Source of the DNA: Planctomycetota bacterium
GTDB lineage: Bacteria; Planctomycetota; UBA8108; JACQVS01
Direction of reading: 5' to 3'
DNA length: 64,000 nucleotides
NCBI GenBank assembly: GCA_028280485.1
Contig: JANQLS010000085.1
Span: 124,001 to 188,000 of the forward strand
Part shown: one piece after another, positions 43,222 through 52,495 of the stretch
Position numbering within the stretch: position 1 is the stretch's first letter
Layout: each line of letters starts with the position of its first letter
Position numbers and translations under genes: made by a program
The notes under the pieces: model-generated
The model's database searches: none
The model's input: the letters and a program-made list of their open reading frames with translations, nothing else
Told to the model about the DNA's origin: nothing

Positions 43222-45726
43222 TTAGTTCAAACGGCACCACTTTCTACCAACCCATTCAAGGGTTAAAAGTAGAACCAACAATCCTAAGACCAAACTGTTA
43301 TCCCAAAGGGGCTGGGGATCATCGGTGATCACGATTTGTCTTCTTTTATCCGGGATAAGATCAGGTAACTTCTTAAACTCCCCTATGGAGGTTGGAAGTA
43401 CGACAGAGCCTTGCGTTTTTTGTGCGAGTTCTATTAGAACCGAACTTTCTAGCCTTGTATCTTCAAATTCGATGTCGGGAGTTTGCACTTCCACCACTTT
43501 CTTGGGGCTTTCGGGCATTTCGAATTGATAAGCCCCTAACTGACGCGGCCTGAAGGATCCCTGAAACCAGCCGGATTGACTCTCATCTTTGCTGAGAATA
43601 ACCGTTTCTGTGTCTTCGTTTGGGTGGATGATCGAAATTTCCACTTCGTCAGCCGTAGAGGGTTGATACTCCTCGTCTTGAACTAAAGCGGAGAGTCGAA
43701 CGAGATCTCCCAGGCTGTACTGTTCCTTATCTGTGAGGATTAATTTTTTCCTATCACCGTGCAAGCGCCCTTCGGTGAGGGCTCGTAACATTTGAAGCCA
43801 GAATTGATCGTAGATCTCTTCTCGAATCGAACGCCAGCGCCAAGTTTCATCCGATCCCAAATAGACGGTTCGTCCCCCTCCGTAGTACTGGTAGACAAGC
43901 ACGGGACGGAAATCATCCCCGTTTCTGAGATTGGGATCGGCGTGACGAATTAAAGTCGTCGCCGCAGGTTTAGCTTTTAATGCAGGGAAGGACCAATAAA
44001 AGCCAGGGAGTTCACTCCAGAGTTCAAGGTTGCGTTCCAATCGAGTGGAAAGGCGGGTCGCTGGATGGGAGACGGCCTGTGAGGTGGGAACCCAAGGCCA
44101 AATCTGTGTATAAAATTCTCCACTTGCGTATTCAGCATCCGCTTGATTCTTATCGGCTTCGACCGGTAGTAAGTTGTGAAAGGCTTCGTAGAGAGGTGAA
44201 CTCATCCAGGGAGCCGTATTTTTTTCTCCCGCGATGTAAACCAAACCTCCGCGATGTTTAGAAACAAAGGTCTCCAAGTTTTTCGGAAACTCTTGTGGTA
44301 GATGATCGGGATTGACATCGATTAAGAGAATGACGTCGAATTCGAAGAATTCCTTGGGAGTGTGGGGTAGCTTTTTCAGGACGGTGTTGGCGACTTGTGG
44401 GGCATCCGGATCCGCACTCAACAACCAAGCGGATAGATCGACTCTCTTATCTCTTCTCAATAGGTTTTTGAGAATACGATATTCGTTGGTCGGCCCTCCC
44501 GCGATGATCAAGGCCTTCGTTGCTTGATCGACGACATCAATAAATTTGAAACTTTCATTATCATCACTAAAGGCCTCATCTTCCCTCACTTGGATTTGAG
44601 CGATAAGGCGGTAGGAATCTGTCTTCTTAAGTTTAGTTTCAAATCGAACCGTAGCTTCACGGCTTTCTCCCAAGGTGACTTCCGAGCGATCCAGGACGGT
44701 TGCAGTTTCTGGGTCACCGTCAGTAGGCACGGCCTTAAGAATGACTTCAACCGCTTCATTTTGAAATCCCTGGTGATCGATCCTGACGTCGATAGCGATT
44801 GGATCTCCATTAAAAACGCGTTCAGGGGCGAAGAGCCCTTGGACTCGAAGATTTTTAATCGGGCTGGGATCACCGATGCCCACCGTATGAACCGGGATCC
44901 CCAAACCAGCTAAGTATTCAGCGACCGTTAAGGGATCTTCACCCGATGTGGATCTTCCGTCTGTAATCAACACGATGGCTGCGATGGGGCGATTTTGCTG
45001 AGCTTCAACCGCTTGCCTTAAAGCATTTCCTAGATCAGTCGAAGTTCCGACGGGAGTGACGGTTTGATAAACGGGACGAACTTTCTTCTTTTCAGTTTCT
45101 GTTTCGGGTGAGCTTGAATTGGATTCGGTGTCGACCTTTTCTTCAGGTGTTTTTTTCGGAGTCCAAGCCATCGGTTCGATGTGACTGTTGAAGCTAAAGA
45201 TTTCTAACTGATTCTTTTCTTCCAGTTGAGCTAAGAACTCTGTATTGGAACGCTTCATCAAGGCTTCGACGATTTGACTCCGAGAGTGCTCAGGTATTTT
45301 ATTGAGTTCGATGCCGGTCTCTTGGCTTAACTTCGATTGGATTTCGGTTAAACCTTTAAAGCTGTCTTTAATTCCAAAGCTTAAGGAGGAGTCGATGAGG
45401 ACGATCGTGGTAGCCCTTTGGTCTCGTTTGACGCTCAGCTCTAAGGCAGGGTAGAAAAGGACCAATGCTACGAGGGCGAAGGTCATCAGACGTAAACTCG
45501 ATAAGAGCAATTTTTTGTGCCGCGCGACCGTGCCTTCTCGACGGTAGATCGAAAGTATCCACAGAGCTCCGAGGCCTAATCCAACCAAAGTCAGTAAGCC
45601 TAAACCACCCTCAGGAAACCGTTCGAGGCTGATGAAGGCTTCAGAGTCAGCAGGGATCCGTTCGGGATCTAAACCCAAGAGTTGAACGAGCCAGTCGGGC
45701 CAGTTTTGAGGCTTGACGGGAATCAT
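43222..45726 (-). CDS. vWA-domain membrane protein (BatA/glutamine-amidotransferase-like)
   Basis: A protein of about 834 residues. Two membrane segments lie near residues 35-60 and 80-100, and one is at the C-terminus (SLVLGLLVLLLTLEWVGRKW). A von Willebrand A domain begins with TTIVLIDSSLSFGI and includes the MIDAS-like TPVGTSTDLGNALRQAV and AIVLITDGRSTSGED. The middle has a class I amidotransferase-like fold region (FDVILLIDVNPDHLPQEF) without a catalytic cysteine. The ATG at 45726 overlaps the preceding stop as ATGA and is preferred to the TTG at 45732. Member of the MoxR operon. Confidence 0.83.
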   Translation of the reverse strand: MIPVKPQNWPDWLVQLLGLDPERIPADSEAFISLERFPEGGLGLLTLVGLGLGALWILSIYRREGTVARHKKLLLSSLRLMTFALVALVLFYPALELSVKRDQRATTIVLIDSSLSFGIKDSFKGLTEIQSKLSQETGIELNKIPEHSRSQIVEALMKRSNTEFLAQLEEKNQLEIFSFNSHIEPMAWTPKKTPEEKVDTESNSSSPETETEKKKVRPVYQTVTPVGTSTDLGNALRQAVEAQQNRPIAAIVLITDGRSTSGEDPLTVAEYLAGLGIPVHTVGIGDPSPIKNLRVQGLFAPERVFNGDPIAIDVRIDHQGFQNEAVEVILKAVPTDGDPETATVLDRSEVTLGESREATVRFETKLKKTDSYRLIAQIQVREDEAFSDDNESFKFIDVVDQATKALIIAGGPTNEYRILKNLLRRDKRVDLSAWLLSADPDAPQVANTVLKKLPHTPKEFFEFDVILLIDVNPDHLPQEFPKNLETFVSKHRGGLVYIAGEKNTAPWMSSPLYEAFHNLLPVEADKNQADAEYASGEFYTQIWPWVPTSQAVSHPATRLSTRLERNLELWSELPGFYWSFPALKAKPAATTLIRHADPNLRNGDDFRPVLVYQYYGGGRTVYLGSDETWRWRSIREEIYDQFWLQMLRALTEGRLHGDRKKLILTDKEQYSLGDLVRLSALVQDEEYQPSTADEVEISIIHPNEDTETVILSKDESQSGWFQGSFRPRQLGAYQFEMPESPKKVVEVQTPDIEFEDTRLESSVLIELAQKTQGSVVLPTSIGEFKKLPDLIPDKRRQIVITDDPQPLWDNSLVLGLLVLLLTLEWVGRKWCRLN

Positions 45727-48047
45727 TTCCAAGCCTCCGATGTTCGAGTTTTGTCTCTGAGACCGCCCCTTGTGAAGGGCTTGGCCGTTACTTCAGCATC
45801 GACGGGTATTTTCTTTTTATGATGCGCACTCCACCAAGCGTAAGTCATCTCGATGAAAATCAAAATCAGTACGAGCACCCAGAGGAAGTCAGAAATTTCA
45901 AATCGACCGTCTCCCGCATCCATCAATTGAGATGGATCATCTAAGATCTCGATGGGAAGGCCTTCATAGCTTGAAAGCAGTTGCGCGTCGGCTAATACAC
46001 TGAGTTGACTTTCTTCAGGATCGGAATGAATCGCGAGAGGTCTTACGATTTCTTGACCGGATAATGATTCTTGAATCAGTTGGTAGATCCCATTCGTTCG
46101 CGTGTCTTCGAGTAAGAACGCAAATTGAATCTCTTCGGCTTTTCCCTCTTCCGAGGCCTCTTCGATTTGTTGGGCTTGAACTCGTTGTTGCGGTTTCGTC
46201 GGGTATTCGGGGCTTCTGATATAAGCCTGTCTTTTGACTTGCGATAAATCGATTGGAATTTGAACGGTGGTTCCGGCTTGACGATTCCAAAGCAAGGATC
46301 GGCTTTTTGAGCTGAGAGATGACAGTTCTAAGATGACCGGCAAGAAAGAAGGATTTCTCGGCCAGGAAGTCCATTCGAGGTCCGCGGGGATGGTTGAGAG
46401 AATCACCCTTCCTTTGCCCACTGATTTTTCTGCGAGCCAAGGAGCATTCTCAGGCTCCGTGAGCGTCCCTAAGACTTTAGCTTCTTCGTAAAGTTGAAGG
46501 GGGAAGTAGCGATAGATATCAACGAGGCTAAAGAGATTCTCTCCGGCCCCTTTTAACAGACGGAACGCAGGGTGTTCCCATTGAGGGACGAGATGAGCGG
46601 GACGAGCGACATCTCCAGTGGGTTCTTCGAGTATTCCCGGTAAGAGCTTGAGCCCAGGCTTTTCTTGAGTTCCTGCTCCTAGGTGTTGGTGATAGTTTTT
46701 TAGATCGACTTGATCCCCAGGGAAGATGAAGAGCGCGCCACCCAATTGAATGTAAGCGTTGAGCTTCTCTGCAAAATCTTCTGTTAAGGTCGCGACGTTG
46801 AGGAGGTAGATGGCCCCGTAGGAATCAAAGTTCTCGCTCTTATAGTTACTGTCTAAAATGACCTTAGGGCTGAAGCCCGATGCGATTTCACCCTGAGGAT
46901 TCAAAGCTTGGTTGAGAAGGTCGCTCTCTCCTTTTCCAAACACATTCGAAGGTTCACCGTCAATCACCAGTACGGGGATAGCATCTAAAACCTCGACGAC
47001 CAATTCTCTTTGGTCATCATTTTTTAAACCATCCGGGGTGCCCTCAAACTCAACTCGAATCCATTGCGATCCACTTTGATGAAAGGTGTGAGGAATCTCA
47101 ACGGAGATCTTTTCTCCCCCGGGAATGGGCTCGACTTTTGGACCGGGAAGAACGCTTTTTTCCGTTCGGATCCTCAAGCTGATTTCGGGAGTGGCCTGCT
47201 GGCCGAAATTTGAAATCTCAACGGCTAACTGAACGGGAACACCCACGATGGCGTCGGGACGAGTTAACGAGAGCCCGGTGATCGCGGTGTTGTTTCTTCG
47301 TTTCGCCCCTACGTTCAGGATACGAAGGCGATGGGGTGTTTTTTCATTCGAGGTGAGTTTTTGTAGGGCGCGTTGAAGGTCTTCGATGGCCGCTCCACCA
47401 GAGTGTAGCCAATCGTTTTTACAAAGATCAGTAATGATGGTGATCGTTCTTCCAGTCGTTGGGGAAGGACGTTGAGCGAGTTCATCGAAGAGGGCCTGAT
47501 AGTTGGCTCGGGTAGAGGTCGCGGGAAAACTTGCAGGATCTAAGCGATCTCTCAAGCTTTGAACTTCAGAGATACTCAGTTTAGGAGCTGAGAAAACAGG
47601 GGATTGAAATGCCGAAGTTCGGTAGATCGAAAAGGGGGCTCGACCGGATTTGAGAGCGAGCTTTTCTGCCGATTGAGAGACGGCTTTTAAGCCGCGCTCT
47701 AAAGAACTTTCCCCGCCTTCTTGATAACCCATCGAAAGTGAATCGTCGATGAGAACCAATTTCTCTTCTGACTGAAAGTTTTCACCCAACCAAGCCAAAG
47801 GGCTCGTACTTAAGTGAGGGCGAACGATCGCCAGTAAGATGAAGAGAACTAGTAGAGTTCGAATCAAAAGCAAGATGAGTTGTTCGATACGGACTCTACG
47901 GCGGTTTTTCTTAATCGCTTTGAGAAGGAACTCCATCGCGGCCCATTCAAGGGGTCTAAACCTCCGTTTGTTTAGAAGATGGATGATCAAGGGGATCAGG
48001 GTAACCCCGAGACCTCCCCAAAAGAGACCTGAATGGAGGAACGACAT
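45723..48047 (-). CDS. BatA-domain/vWA membrane protein
   Basis: A 774-residue protein beginning with the BatA N-terminal signature: FLHSGLFWGGLGVTLIPLII then HLLNKRRFRPLEWAAMEFLL, followed by a second membrane segment (LILLLIRTLLVLFILLAIVR). A vWA domain follows (EKLVLIDDSLSMGYQEGGES, TITIITDLCKND), then a long exported beta-rich portion and a C-terminal membrane helix (DFLWVLVLILIFIEMTYAWW). The start directly abuts the DUF58 stop and the stop overlaps the next start by 4 bp. Confidence 0.88.
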   Translation of the reverse strand: MSFLHSGLFWGGLGVTLIPLIIHLLNKRRFRPLEWAAMEFLLKAIKKNRRRVRIEQLILLLIRTLLVLFILLAIVRPHLSTSPLAWLGENFQSEEKLVLIDDSLSMGYQEGGESSLERGLKAVSQSAEKLALKSGRAPFSIYRTSAFQSPVFSAPKLSISEVQSLRDRLDPASFPATSTRANYQALFDELAQRPSPTTGRTITIITDLCKNDWLHSGGAAIEDLQRALQKLTSNEKTPHRLRILNVGAKRRNNTAITGLSLTRPDAIVGVPVQLAVEISNFGQQATPEISLRIRTEKSVLPGPKVEPIPGGEKISVEIPHTFHQSGSQWIRVEFEGTPDGLKNDDQRELVVEVLDAIPVLVIDGEPSNVFGKGESDLLNQALNPQGEIASGFSPKVILDSNYKSENFDSYGAIYLLNVATLTEDFAEKLNAYIQLGGALFIFPGDQVDLKNYHQHLGAGTQEKPGLKLLPGILEEPTGDVARPAHLVPQWEHPAFRLLKGAGENLFSLVDIYRYFPLQLYEEAKVLGTLTEPENAPWLAEKSVGKGRVILSTIPADLEWTSWPRNPSFLPVILELSSLSSKSRSLLWNRQAGTTVQIPIDLSQVKRQAYIRSPEYPTKPQQRVQAQQIEEASEEGKAEEIQFAFLLEDTRTNGIYQLIQESLSGQEIVRPLAIHSDPEESQLSVLADAQLLSSYEGLPIEILDDPSQLMDAGDGRFEISDFLWVLVLILIFIEMTYAWWSAHHKKKIPVDAEVTAKPFTRGGLRDKTRTSEAWK

Positions 48048-48956
48048 CTATCTTCGTCCTCCTCTTGCTTGAGCGCGCTGAGCTAAGATGGAAACGATAG
48101 GGATGTCGAAGGGTTCGTGCGTGGGAGCTAAGCGATAATCCACTCCGACCCGAGACACCATGGCTTCCATTTCGTCTAAGAATTCTTGAATTTCTTCTAA
48201 GTAAGCATCGCGAACGGCCCGAGGGTCGAGCATGACTTCAGGGTAATCTTCGAGCCCTTTAAACAAAGTGTTTCCTTCAAAGGGGAAAGTGAGTTCGGTT
48301 TGATCCATGACATGAATCAGGATCACTTCTTGTTTTTTTGCTCGGAGTTCTTGAAGCCCCTTTTCCAATTTGTCGATGGGTGCGAAGAAATCAGAGATGA
48401 TCGTGACCATGCCTCTTCGGGGAAGCTCCTGAGCGAGTTGACTCAACACGGGCTCTAAGTCAGTCTTTTCTTTTGGAACTAAGTTAGAGATCGTTTGAGC
48501 CACGTTCATCAATGTTGTCGGATGAGTGCTCAGGGGAACGCGTTCTGCGATCTTCCCATCGAATAACGATAACGAGATCGCATCGTGTTGGCGATTCAAG
48601 AGAAAGGCGAGGGAGGCTGCTAAAGTTCCGGCGTAGTCGTACTTGGTGAGGCGGCCGGGTTGGCCGTAGCGCATCGACTCTGATGCATCGAGGATCAAAT
48701 GTCCTCTCAAGTTGGTATCTTCTTCGTAGCGCTTGATCACGATGCGATCGGCGCGACCTAAGACTTTCCAGTCGATATGACGGGGATCATCTCCAGGCAC
48801 GTACTCACGATGATCTATAAACTCAACCGATTGCCCGTTGTAAGGGCTTCGGTGGAGTCCTGAGATCATGCCTTCAACTACCGCGTGAACTTTAAGCTCT
48901 AAGGAGCTTAAACGCGCTAGGGCATCAGGATCGAAGTACTTTTCCCAATTCGTCAT
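48048..48956 (-). CDS. DUF58 protein
   Basis: A 302-residue soluble protein with the DUF58 signatures HRSPYNGQSVEFIDHREYVP, GDDPRHIDWKVLGR and YEEDTNLRGHLILDASESM, the last being a vWA-like first strand with a D-x-S-x-S-type metal site. DUF58 proteins accompany MoxR ATPases and BatA-type proteins and are thought to take part in assembly or activation of exported proteins. The start lies 32 bp inside the MoxR gene, indicating translational coupling. Confidence 0.92.
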   Translation of the reverse strand: MTNWEKYFDPDALARLSSLELKVHAVVEGMISGLHRSPYNGQSVEFIDHREYVPGDDPRHIDWKVLGRADRIVIKRYEEDTNLRGHLILDASESMRYGQPGRLTKYDYAGTLAASLAFLLNRQHDAISLSLFDGKIAERVPLSTHPTTLMNVAQTISNLVPKEKTDLEPVLSQLAQELPRRGMVTIISDFFAPIDKLEKGLQELRAKKQEVILIHVMDQTELTFPFEGNTLFKGLEDYPEVMLDPRAVRDAYLEEIQEFLDEMEAMVSRVGVDYRLAPTHEPFDIPIVSILAQRAQARGGRR

Positions 48957-50001
48957 CTTGTGGCAGCGAGTGGTTATCCGTAGGGGTGTTCTCTATCAGC
49001 TGCGCGATAATCGAATCAGCGTCGATACCTCGGGCTTCAGCGTGAAAGTTAGTTAGGATGCGGTGGCGAAGAACGGCGTAGGCAACGTTTTGAATGTCTT
49101 CTAAGGATACGTAATGTCGACCCGAAATCAGGGCGCGAGCTTTGGCCCCTAAGATCAAGAATTGACAAGCACGAGGACCAGCACCCCAAGCAACGGCTTC
49201 GGAGACATATCCGGGAGGAGCTTCTTCAGTCGCTCCCACGCGCGTTTGTCGAACGAGCTTCATAGCGTAGTCGATGATGGGATCGGCGACGGGGATTTGT
49301 CGGACTAAGCTTTGAGCTCTAAGGATGTCTTCAGCCTTAAAAACCTTCTTGACGTCTTCGGTATCGTTTGATGTTGTTCTTTTGATGACTTCTCGCTCTT
49401 CATCCCATTTGGGATACTTCACGAAGACTTTAAACATGAAGCGATCTTGTTGAGCTTCGGGCAGAGGATAGGTTCCTTCTTGTTCGATGGGGTTTTGAGT
49501 TGCCAGAACAAAGAAGGGATCGGGTAAAGGGTAGCGTTGACCACCTACTGAAACTTGCCGCTCTTGCATCGCTTCTAGCAGAGCTGCTTGAGTTTTGGGA
49601 GGGGTACGGTTGATTTCGTCTGCCAAAATCACATTACTGAAGATAGGACCTTTCAAAAACTTGAAAGTACGTGTGGAGTTGGCCTTGTCTTCGTGGATGA
49701 CCTCAGTTCCTGTGATATCGGAGGGCATGAGGTCAGGGGTAAATTGAATACGGTTGAAATCGAGATCGAGACATTTAGCGAGAGTACTCACTAACAGTGT
49801 CTTCGCCAATCCGGGCACTCCTTCGAGGATGCAGTGACCTCTGGCAAAAATGGCCAGCAGGAGTTGCTCGACGACCTCTTCTTGCCCAACGATAACGCGA
49901 CGAATTTCAGCTCTCAATTGATCGAGCTGAGACCGAAATTGTTCCATGTCTCGTTCGATTTGTTCGAGATCGGAGAGTGGCTGAGGAGCCGAGTCATTCA
50001 T
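48925..50001 (-). CDS. moxR: MoxR-family AAA+ ATPase
   Basis: A 358-residue ATPase. Walker A is GVPGLAKT near residue 61, Walker B ILADEINRTPPKTQAALLEA near 125, followed by MQERQVSVGG and VLATQNPIEQEGTYPLPEAQ with QDRF as the sensor and finger region. The start has AGGAGG 7 bases upstream. It is the first gene of a ten-gene minus-strand run (DUF58, BatA/vWA, vWA, DUF4175-like, coiled-coil, DUF5362-like, helical, NPCBM, thioredoxin-TPR). MoxR ATPases are generally viewed as chaperones that work with vWA proteins. Confidence 0.95.
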   Translation of the reverse strand: MNDSAPQPLSDLEQIERDMEQFRSQLDQLRAEIRRVIVGQEEVVEQLLLAIFARGHCILEGVPGLAKTLLVSTLAKCLDLDFNRIQFTPDLMPSDITGTEVIHEDKANSTRTFKFLKGPIFSNVILADEINRTPPKTQAALLEAMQERQVSVGGQRYPLPDPFFVLATQNPIEQEGTYPLPEAQQDRFMFKVFVKYPKWDEEREVIKRTTSNDTEDVKKVFKAEDILRAQSLVRQIPVADPIIDYAMKLVRQTRVGATEEAPPGYVSEAVAWGAGPRACQFLILGAKARALISGRHYVSLEDIQNVAYAVLRHRILTNFHAEARGIDADSIIAQLIENTPTDNHSLPQDDELGKVLRS

Positions 50002-50066
50002 GAGAGCCTCCTGTCAGAAACCAAGTTGATTTCTGGCTGTTGAAACAGAAATTCACCCATCTCATT

Positions 50067-50214
50067 AGTTCCTGTTGATTAAACAGGAACTATGCCGAGT
50101 TGGGATCAACTCGGCCGCGAACATGGGCTCGCAGAGTCTATGTTTAGCGGAGTAGAAGCAAATCTATGATTTGCTGGAACGGTTGAAGCAATCTCCGAAG
50201 GAGTTTGTTTCAAC
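50067..50214 (-). repeat. Modular multi-hairpin element, copy B
   Basis: Read on the minus strand: stem GTTGAA..TTCAAC enclosing CTCC-TTC-GGAG, linker CGTTCC, stem AGCAAATC-ata-GATTTGCT, linker CTCCGCTAAACATAG, a short GACTC..GAGCC region, stem GCCGAGTTGATCCCAACTCG closing with GC, and stem AGTTCCTGTTTAATCAACAG closing with GAACT. Linkers match copy A at 9878; the second stem is entirely different from copy A. It is oriented opposite to copy C, with the AT-rich candidate origin between them. Confidence 0.78.
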
Positions 50215-50950
50215 ATAAATTCAGTAGATCTACCTCTTCAGAACTGTATAGATGAATCCGTGCCTGGGATTGGAAGGGTGCTTGCCCCGAATTGTACATC
50301 CTCGAGAAGACATTGGTATCACTGAGGTCAGGTAATCTGAGTGGAGATCTACTTCAGACCAATATCTTTTTCAGGGAGGGATGAGTCCTTTCGGAGGAGC
50401 TGAAAATGGTTTGTTCTAGACAGAGATGCAAATGATCAGGAAATCTAGTTCAAATTTAAGCTCCGTAACGATTTACTAAGCTGCGATTATAATGCCTCAA
50501 CTCTTTATTTCAAAATGAGATAAATAAAAGCCGTATCGAATCGATACGGCCCGATATTCGGCTGGTTTGTAGCTCTGGGCCGAGGCGGGGTGAATGGCCC
50601 TGTTTTTAAGCCCTTTTCAGGGACTTTTTCTAAATATCGGAAGCCTTTTTAAGTCATTTATATATAAGTATTTATGATATATATATTTATTGATTTTTGG
50701 GCCGTTTTCACCTATAATTTGGCCCTTTGAAGAGGAGTTGATTTTCACCCCTGAAATGAGTCTCTCTCACGCTCTTATTTCAAGTCTCTTTTCGGTAAAA
50801 AATCGGGACCATCCCTTCGATTTTTGGGAGGGATTTTGAGCAAGTTCAGCTCAGTGATGAGGCCCAATTTAGCTTTTAAAGTTTCTGAAATGACTTGGCG
50901 TTTAGGGGGTCTTAAAGGGGAGTTTCCCATTCAAGTCCTGTGTAGTTTCA
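50215..50950. other. Gene-free AT-rich interval: candidate replication origin
   Basis: No coding region is supported here. It contains a run of T/A around 50655-50695 (TTTATATATAAGTATTTATG, followed by ATATATATTTATTG), a perfect palindrome at 50530-50550 and two TTTTCACC copies near 50705 and 50740. All genes from 50001 leftwards for 15 kb are on the minus strand, and all from 51383 rightwards to 63069 on the plus strand, starting with dnaN, a DciA-like gene, gyrB and gyrA. That arrangement is typical of oriC. I could not find convincing TTATCCACA-type DnaA boxes and dnaA is absent, so this remains a candidate. Confidence 0.45.
50521..50550 (-). terminator. Palindrome with minus-strand T-tract, possible terminator
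   Basis: GCCGTATCGA-A-TCGATACGGC is perfectly self-complementary. Read on the minus strand it is followed by TTTTATTTA, so it could end a transcript coming from the right. No gene lies there, which would imply a small RNA. A protein-binding palindrome in the origin region is an alternative. Confidence 0.45.
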
Positions 50951-51237
50951 GTTGAAACAGGCTCCTTCGGAGCTCGCTTCAACCGTTCCAGCAAATCTTA
51001 GGCTGTGTTTTTTGCAAGGCCCACTAGACTGCGGCGTTTACCCCGCTGAGCATAGACTGCAGGAGCCTGCACAGTTTTTTGGAATAAAGATTTTTGATCT
51101 TTACAGTGCCGATGGAATAAAGATTTTTGATCTTTACAGCGCCGATGGAATAAAGATTTTTGATCTTTATTCGTAGCCGAGTTGATATCAGCTTGGCTCA
51201 GTTCCTGTTCACTAGACAGGAACTCGTGAACAGGAAC
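50951..51237 (+). repeat. Modular multi-hairpin element, copy C (expanded)
   Basis: Begins GTTGAAACAGGCTCCTTCGG with the GTTGAA..TTCAAC outer stem (50951-50983), then linker CGTTCCAGCAAATC, linker CCCCGCTGAGCATAGAC, stem TGCAGG-ag-CCTGCA (51058-51071), an inserted triplicated 33 bp unit, GCCGAGTTGATATCAGCTTG and GTTCCTGTTCACTAGACAGG closing with AAC. Same plan as copies A and B. The 33 bp unit keeps an open frame, but codon use and setting argue against a gene. Confidence 0.75.
51081..51173 (+). repeat. 33 bp tandem repeat, about 2.8 units
   Basis: The unit GGAATAAAGATTTTTGATCT + TTACAG(T/C)GCCGAT starts at 51081, 51114 and 51147; the first two are complete and differ by one base. Each contains the stem AAAGAT-tttt-ATCTTT-like hairpin. 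A related AATAAAG..CTTTATT hairpin opens the element at 60011. Confidence 0.85.
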
Positions 51238-51382
51238 AAAAATATTAATATTGCCTGTGCTTTTCGTTAAGCCCAGTGATTCCCAGTTGAATCGTTCTTT
51301 GCTGGAATGATTGTGGGGATTCAATGTGCGCAGCTGTCGCGACGAAGCTTGTCGAGCAGGGCCAGGAAGTTCGGAGTTAAAA

Positions 51383-52495
51383 ATGAAAATTCGTTGTGAT
51401 CGAGTAGAGCTTGCTGATCGACTCAGTTCGATGCTTGGCATCGTCTCGTCAAACAGCCCGAAGCCCATCTTGATGGATTATCTCCTCACCGTTGAAGACG
51501 GACACTTGGTGGCTGAGGCGACGGATCTCAAGGTCACGGGTCGAGTTCATATCTATAAGGTCGAGATCGAAGAAGAGGGTAGCTTAGCTTTGCCTTCAAG
51601 CCGATTGCTCTCGATTCTAAAAGAGATCCCTGAGGACTTTGTTGAGATTCACTCGATCGAAAACCCTCCTGGTGCCAACATTTTGAGCCGCGGTTTTAAA
51701 TTTAAAATTCTGGGTCACGATCCCCGCGAATTCCCCCGCCTCGAAGAAAGTCCCGACGCCCAAGCGATCGAGGTCGATCGTCAAAAGTTTTATGAATCAT
51801 TAAAGAGAGTTTCGGTAGCAGCCTCGAAGGATCCAACGCGTTATCAATTGAATGGCGTTTATGTCGAACTCAAAGATGGCACTTTAGTTTTGACGGCCAC
51901 CGACGGAAAGCGTCTCACTCATGATCGATTTAAGTTGTCGAAGGGTGATGGATTAGAACTTTCATTCATCCTGCCGAACCAGGCGATCGATGTGATTTTG
52001 AAAATTCTTTCTTCGATGTTGGTTCAAGATGAACAAATCTCTTTGTTGGTGACTGAGACTCACATTTCAGTGAAGACCAAAGACGCCTTTTTATGTTCGA
52101 CTCAAATTGAAGGAATGTATCCCAATTACAAGTCGATTATCCCCCCCGAAGCTAAGGTAAGAGCCACCGGGAAGCGTGGAGATCTGTTAACTGCAGCAAG
52201 AAGTGCCGCACTGACCACAGATAAGCAAACTTCTACTGTTCTATTCAAGGTGACTCAAGACAGTCTCTTGGTCGAGTCCAACGCCAAGAGTATCGGTGAG
52301 TCGCGAATTGAAATACCGGTTGAATTGACTGGAGAGCCAGTCGATTTCAGATTCAACCCAGTCTTCTTCATTGAAGCATTGAGAACTTTCGATGAAGACG
52401 TCGTACATTTGGAAATCACAAGTCCAGATAAACCCATTCTATTGAAGGGATCGCACAGCTATCTGCACTTGGTGATGCCGTTAGTGGTTAAATAA
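51383..52495 (+). CDS. dnaN: DNA polymerase III beta subunit (sliding clamp)
   Basis: A 370-residue clamp protein. The N-terminus MKIRCDRVELADRLSSMLGI, block LPSSRLLSILKEIPED, TDGKRLTHDRF and the C-terminal ending SHSYLHLVMPLVVK are typical of DnaN, which encircles DNA and tethers the replicative polymerase. The ATG at 51383 has GGAG about 7 bases upstream (51373); an in-frame codon at 51311 would add 24 residues in a repeat-rich region and is rejected. First gene of a replication cluster dnaN - DUF721 - gyrB - gyrA. dnaA and recF, often found here, are missing. Confidence 0.96.
   Translation: MKIRCDRVELADRLSSMLGIVSSNSPKPILMDYLLTVEDGHLVAEATDLKVTGRVHIYKVEIEEEGSLALPSSRLLSILKEIPEDFVEIHSIENPPGANILSRGFKFKILGHDPREFPRLEESPDAQAIEVDRQKFYESLKRVSVAASKDPTRYQLNGVYVELKDGTLVLTATDGKRLTHDRFKLSKGDGLELSFILPNQAIDVILKILSSMLVQDEQISLLVTETHISVKTKDAFLCSTQIEGMYPNYKSIIPPEAKVRATGKRGDLLTAARSAALTTDKQTSTVLFKVTQDSLLVESNAKSIGESRIEIPVELTGEPVDFRFNPVFFIEALRTFDEDVVHLEITSPDKPILLKGSHSYLHLVMPLVVK

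Noticed and set aside
50215..50950. Clear DnaA-box cluster
   Set aside because: No TTATCCACA-like 9-mers with at most one mismatch were found by eye on either strand, so the origin call rests on gene order and AT content only.
51081..51173. Short CRISPR array
   Set aside because: The units are directly adjacent, with no spacers, and no cas genes are in the window.
50952..51176. Small protein with an 11-residue repeat
   Set aside because: The frame is produced by the hairpin element and its 33 bp tandem repeat; no start signal or plausible protein features.
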